Origin: Planctomycetota bacterium
GTDB taxonomy: Bacteria > Planctomycetota > UBA1135 > GCA-002686595
Direction of reading: 5' to 3'
DNA length: 40,628 nt
Assembly: GCA_947484275.1 (NCBI GenBank)
Contig: CANKOY010000035.1
Coordinates: 1-40,628, forward strand
The notes beneath the pieces were generated by a model that was given only the letters and a program-made list of their open reading frames with translations, did no database searches and had not been told where the DNA came from. Below, piece after piece: positions 37,252 to 40,628 of the stretch; the stretch's first letter is position 1, and every line of letters begins with the position of its first letter. Position numbers and translations under genes: made by a program.

Positions 37252-38028
37252 CTATCCCACGGCGCGCAGCGGCAATGGTGCGCGCGCAGTCCCCATGGAG
37301 CGATCCATGCGAGCCAGCAGTCGCTGGCGGGCTCGGAACATGATCATCTTCATGTTCGAAGCGCCCACGGACAGGCGCGCGCCAGCATCGGCGTAACTGA
37401 GACGCTCGATCTCGACCAGGGCCAGGGCAGTCCTGTCGCGCTCCGCCAGGCTGTCGTAGGCCCTGGCGTAGTGGTCCAGCAAGATCATCCAGGCGTAGGC
37501 CAGACCGCGGCGCTCCTCGCCCTCCTCCATCGACCGGGTCGGTTCAGTTCCCGGCGACTGAATAGCGCGCGCCGCTTCGAATTCAGACTGTTCCTGCCGC
37601 CGCGGCATCTGGGACAGCGCGCGGCGCAAGGCGTTCCCGGCGATCGTGCGCACCCAGACGCGAAAGCTATCGGAGCGCTCGTCGCGAAAGCGCGCCGAGT
37701 ACTGGTAGACGTTTACAAAGGTGTCCTGCAGCACTTCCTGGGGATCCAAGGCGCAGCGGCGCTGGTTCAGCAGGCGTCTCAGCCACTCGACGACCATGGT
37801 AGAGCTGCGGGCGTACAGGGCCTCAAAGCACTCCGAGTCGCGCGTGTCGCGGAATAGGGCCATCAGGGCGGTGTCGATGCGCTCGGACCAGCTCGTGACG
37901 GCTTCCGAGGGGCCGCGATGAAGCTCGACCCCCCTGGCGGCCAGAGCTCGGCGGATCGAAACTCCGAGGACAAACGACGAGTGCTCTCTGGAAAGAGGGC
38001 CCGAGACAGCGCAGAGAGTCGTGACCAT
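37252..38028 (-). CDS. ECF-type RNA polymerase sigma factor
   Basis: This 258-aa protein has sigma region 2 at ~68-140 (FEALYARSSTMVVEWLRRLL, EVLQDTFVNVYQYSARFRDE, VRTIAGNALRRAL) and region 4 at ~190-242 (YDSLAERDRTALALVEIERL, then the helix-turn-helix SYADAGARLSVGASNMKMIM). The first ~50 residues look unlike sigma factors, so translation may start later, for example at the ATG at 37863. No anti-sigma gene is adjacent. It heads a same-strand run whose next gene, hutI, begins 37 bases downstream, so it may be co-transcribed with that block and may regulate it. Confidence 0.85.
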   Translation of the reverse strand: MVTTLCAVSGPLSREHSSFVLGVSIRRALAARGVELHRGPSEAVTSWSERIDTALMALFRDTRDSECFEALYARSSTMVVEWLRRLLNQRRCALDPQEVLQDTFVNVYQYSARFRDERSDSFRVWVRTIAGNALRRALSQMPRRQEQSEFEAARAIQSPGTEPTRSMEEGEERRGLAYAWMILLDHYARAYDSLAERDRTALALVEIERLSYADAGARLSVGASNMKMIMFRARQRLLARMDRSMGTARAPLPLRAVG

Positions 38029-38073
38029 GGCCCGGTGAGTGCATGCGGCGTGCCGAGTTGGTTCCTGGCGGCT

Positions 38074-38101
38074 TTGAAGTCGCTTAACTAACTGATACTA
38101 A
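38074..38101 (+). promoter_or_regulatory. Sigma-70-like promoter candidate for the CorC-type gene
   Basis: TTGAAG (38074-38079) and TACTAA (38096-38101) are separated by 16 bases in the most AT-rich stretch of the window. Each matches four of six consensus bases. Transcription would start near 38108, leaving a leader of about 120 bases to the ATG at 38228. Confidence 0.4.
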
Positions 38102-38103
38102 AG

Positions 38104-38134
38104 TGTTTACGGTCAATTTTGCAGCATGTAAACA
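38104..38134. promoter_or_regulatory. Inverted repeat TGTTTAC-N17-GTAAACA, possible operator
   Basis: Two perfect 7-base half-sites (38104-38110 and 38128-38134) flank 17 bases in the region between the divergent sigma-factor and CorC-type genes. The minus strand inside it contains TTGACC (rc of 38111-38116), a possible -35 for the sigma-factor gene. The position next to the candidate + strand start site would suit a regulator binding site. No regulator is identified. Confidence 0.35.
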
Positions 38135-38227
38135 TCCGCACAGGGGGCTGTTCTCGAGCGCACAGGCCACGATCCCGTAACGGTCGCCGCAGCCTGCTTC
38201 GAATCCGTAACACACCTCTGCCGATAG

Positions 38228-39637
38228 ATGTTCGCCACGGCGATTCCCGCCCCACTCATTACAATGGCGAGCTTCCCCCGGCCCCGCGCCGGCGCCCGCA
38301 CCCCCTTCAGAATCGAATTGGACCCAGACTTTCTGCCGCCTCTCTCCGTCGGAGCCACCGACGTTGACCTGACCCAGCTCGAGTTCCACGCCCTGGCCGG
38401 GGCGTTGGTGGCGCTGATCCTATTGGCCGCCTTTGCGACCCTGAGACGCGCCCTCGTCCAAACTCCCAGCGAGCGGATCCTCGAGTCCGAACCCAATCTG
38501 GACAGGCGCGAGAGACTTCGCGCTCGCCTGGAACGCGTCCGGCCCCTGACCACCTCGGCCAGCATGTTCGAGACCGGGTGCTCCGCCCTGTTCGCGACCT
38601 TGATCGTGCGCTGGTTCTCCGAGAGTCAGCAGGTCACCTGGAGCGTGACCCTGGCCTCCCTAGCCATCACGGTTCCGTTCCTTTGGTTGGCGACGCAGGC
38701 CCTTGCCCAGGCCCTGGCCGCCAGTTGGGGCCACCAGATCGTGCGGCGCTTCCTGCCGACCTTTCATTTCATCCAATCGCCGATCGCAGTTCTGGCCCTG
38801 GGCCTCGACGCGGTTCGTCGCGGCATGATCCGCCTCTTTGGCCAGGGCAGCGATCCCGACGACGCGCGCGAAACCGTGGCGGGCCTGCGCGAGGTCGTCG
38901 CGGACACCGACGCCTCGGGGCCGCTCAATGCGACCGAACGCGAGTTGATCGGCAACATCATGCACGTGCGCGATGTTGATGTGGCCGCGGTCATGACTCC
39001 GCGCACTTCGATCCAGGCCATCGACGTGGACACACCCCTGAAGGAAGCCGCGCGCATCGCCTCCGAGTCGGGCTACTCACGCCTGCCGGTCTACGAGGGC
39101 AAGCTCGACACCGCGATCGGAACCGTCAGCGCCCGCGAGTTGATGAGCGCCCTGATCGACGAAAGCGGCGAGACGCGGCCCCTGCGGTCGCTGATGCGCG
39201 CGCCCTACTACGTGCCCGAAACCAAGCACCTCTCCGAGTTGCTCAAGGAATTCAGGCGCGAGAAGCAAAAGCTCGCGATCGTGGTCGACGAATACGGCGG
39301 CACCGCGGGGCTGGTCACACTCGGCGATGTGCTGTCGGAAATCGTCGGCGAACTGCGCGACGAATCCGACGAAGAAGCTCCCAGCCTCGTGAAGCACCTG
39401 CCAGGCGGCGTACTCGAAATCGACGCCGCCCTGCACGTGAGCGAAGTCAACGACTTGATCGACGGGGACCTGCCTGAAACCGCTGACTTCGAGACGCTCG
39501 GCGGTTTCGTCCTGGCGGAATTCGGCCGTTTCCCCACCCGCGGAGAATCCTTCACCCGGGGCGACGCGCAGTTCCAGGTCAGCGAGGTGACCGATCGACG
39601 GATCTTGCGCGTGCGGGTGACGAAACCGGCCGCCTGA
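38228..39637 (+). CDS. CorC/HlyC-family membrane protein with CBS domains
   Basis: This 469-aa protein has an N-terminal membrane region (hydrophobic segments near 52-72, 115-130, 138-165 and 180-205) like a divergent CNNM/DUF21 domain, two CBS domains (~250-365; DVAAVMTPRTSIQAIDVDTP, SGYSRLPVYEGKLDTAIG, KQKLAIVVDEYGGTAGLVTL) and a C-terminal CorC/HlyC domain (~375-465; EINDLIDG-like EVNDLIDGDLPE, FETLGGFVLAEFGRFPTRGE). Family members are tied to divalent-cation transport or efflux and nucleotide sensing. An ATG at 38264 (MASFPRPRAG) is an alternative start. Neither has a clear ribosome binding site. Confidence 0.85.
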   Translation: MFATAIPAPLITMASFPRPRAGARTPFRIELDPDFLPPLSVGATDVDLTQLEFHALAGALVALILLAAFATLRRALVQTPSERILESEPNLDRRERLRARLERVRPLTTSASMFETGCSALFATLIVRWFSESQQVTWSVTLASLAITVPFLWLATQALAQALAASWGHQIVRRFLPTFHFIQSPIAVLALGLDAVRRGMIRLFGQGSDPDDARETVAGLREVVADTDASGPLNATERELIGNIMHVRDVDVAAVMTPRTSIQAIDVDTPLKEAARIASESGYSRLPVYEGKLDTAIGTVSARELMSALIDESGETRPLRSLMRAPYYVPETKHLSELLKEFRREKQKLAIVVDEYGGTAGLVTLGDVLSEIVGELRDESDEEAPSLVKHLPGGVLEIDAALHVSEVNDLIDGDLPETADFETLGGFVLAEFGRFPTRGESFTRGDAQFQVSEVTDRRILRVRVTKPAA

Positions 39638-39705
39638 GAGGCCACTGAGGACAGCTAAGTCCCTGGCCCCTGGCAATCGCGGGCGCCGTGTCGTAATTCC
39701 TGGGC

Positions 39706-40497
39706 GTGGTCCGCCGCAGCGACGACGCCTTGATCCTGAGACGCTTTCGCTTTGGCGAGTCGTCGCTGATCGTTCACGTGGCCACGGCTGAGCACGGGAG
39801 GCTGCACCTGCTGGCCAAGGGAGCCTACCGCCCGACAGCACGCTTCTATGCGGCCCTCGATCTGTTCGACACGTTGCACCTGGACTGGCAGGAGAGCCCG
39901 GGTCGCGACCTCTCGAACCTGCACGCGGCGACCATCGTCACCCGGCGGCATCGGATCGCCTTCGATCTCGAACGCTATCGCGCCGCGCTCACGGTGCTCG
40001 AACTCGTCGATCTCGTGCTGCAGTCTGGCTCCAACAACGCCGAGCTATTCTCCCTGTCACGCTCGGCTCTGGATCAGCTCGCGTCCGCGGTGGAGCCGGC
40101 GCAGGTCCTGATCGAGTTCGAACTCGCCTTCCTCCAGAATCTCGGCCTTGGTCCGGCCCTGCTCGAATGCGCATCCTGCGCAGGCCCCGCGCCAGCAAGC
40201 GGTCCTCGCGGAGCGCCACGCGCAGCCTTTTCGGCCCAGTGCGGCGGACGCCTGTGCGCCGACTGTGCTGCCGAGGCCCGAGCCATCGGTAGACGGGTCG
40301 GGACTCTGCCTGAGGCGATACTGCGGGAGGCTGCGCGGCTCGCGCCGCAGGCAGCGAGCCAATCATCGGCAGCGCCGGCGGAAGTTTCGCTGCTGCATGT
40401 TCGCGACGCGGTGGCCCGTTTTGTCGAATACCAGCTCCAAGGCCGCCCCAAGAGCTACCGTACATTTCTCCAGGCTCCACAACGCAACGCTCCATGA
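39706..40497 (+). CDS. recO: DNA repair protein RecO
   Basis: This 263-aa protein acts with RecF and RecR to load RecA on gapped DNA. The N-terminal OB-fold is clear (DALILRRFRFGESSLIVHVA, then HGRLHLLAKGAYRPTARFYA). The helical C-terminal domain has the zinc-finger Cys C155, C158, C184 and C187, with an extra C179. The GTG at 39706 puts the start at the conserved DALIL strand. The gap to the CorC-type gene is 68 bases. The stop overlaps the next ATG (ATGA), so the downstream lipoprotein is likely coupled. CorC-type genes near recO also occur in other bacteria. Confidence 0.9.
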   Translation: MVRRSDDALILRRFRFGESSLIVHVATAEHGRLHLLAKGAYRPTARFYAALDLFDTLHLDWQESPGRDLSNLHAATIVTRRHRIAFDLERYRAALTVLELVDLVLQSGSNNAELFSLSRSALDQLASAVEPAQVLIEFELAFLQNLGLGPALLECASCAGPAPASGPRGAPRAAFSAQCGGRLCADCAAEARAIGRRVGTLPEAILREAARLAPQAASQSSAAPAEVSLLHVRDAVARFVEYQLQGRPKSYRTFLQAPQRNAP

Positions 40498-40628
40498 CGA
40501 TCGTCCGCCCGCTCCTACTCTGCATGCTCCTGCTTTTGCCCGGCTGCGCCTCCGTGGGCAAGTTGTTCAGCAGGTCGAGTCACGACAAGGCCGAGGCCTC
40601 GGCCGAGAAGCTCGTGCAGCAGGCGTCC
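40494..40628 (+). CDS. Lipoprotein, N-terminal part
   Basis: The first 45 codons of a gene that runs off the window. The start has a lipoprotein signal: MTIVRPLLLCMLLLLPGC, with lipobox L15-P16-G17-C18, where Cys18 would be lipidated. After the Cys comes a basic, Ser-rich stretch and an acidic helix (DKAEASAEKLVQQAS) that could open a TPR protein such as a BamD-type assembly lipoprotein. That identity is a guess. The ATG overlaps the recO stop. Confidence 0.7.
   Translation, partial: MTIVRPLLLCMLLLLPGCASVGKLFSRSSHDKAEASAEKLVQQAS

Overview
The window is high-GC, gene-dense bacterial DNA with no RNA genes, CRISPR array or intact transposase that I can find. Several family signatures point to a Planctomycetota-like bacterium: a PVC-type CxxCH heme protein fused to a DUF1080 domain, a BlaI/M56 regulator pair, a fused MFS/spermidine-synthase-like protein, and a KP-43-like subtilase with a Cys-containing C-terminal module. 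This placement rests on family recognition, not on a database search.

Region 1 (1-12782, + strand) is a nuoBCDEFGHIJKLMN operon for respiratory complex I. It enters the window inside nuoB, and most junctions overlap or abut, which suggests translational coupling. Three subunits look unusual. NuoD has His82 where a quinone-contacting Tyr is usual. NuoG is compact (481 aa) but keeps the ligands for every cluster, including N7. NuoL carries a 14-histidine insert.

Region 2 (12783-23253) is a mixed block. It holds a small PilZ protein and a divergent thioredoxin-like protein, a 167-bp element with perfect 32-bp inverted repeats lying exactly between two converging stop codons, a blaI-M56 pair, a 973-aa fused MFS/aminopropyltransferase-like protein, and a minus-strand pair of a J-domain protein and an 1172-aa PVC heme/DUF1080 protein.

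Region 3 (23254-27140) has two secreted-protein genes on the + strand, each followed by a hairpin: a 139-aa protein preceded by a sigma-54-like promoter candidate, and an 871-aa subtilisin-like protease.

Region 4 (27319-38028, - strand) is a run of eight same-direction genes. In transcription order they are an ECF sigma factor, hutI, ftcD, a Cys-rich secreted protein with a defective metallopeptidase motif, a secreted protein of unknown function, an STT3-like membrane protein, a GH38-like protein lacking its catalytic aspartates, and a secreted double-YHS protein. Histidine breakdown linked to an envelope/glycan module with several apparently inactive enzyme folds is the best candidate here for an undescribed system.

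Region 5 (38029-40628, + strand) has a CorC/HlyC-type CBS protein, recO, and the start of a lipoprotein gene.
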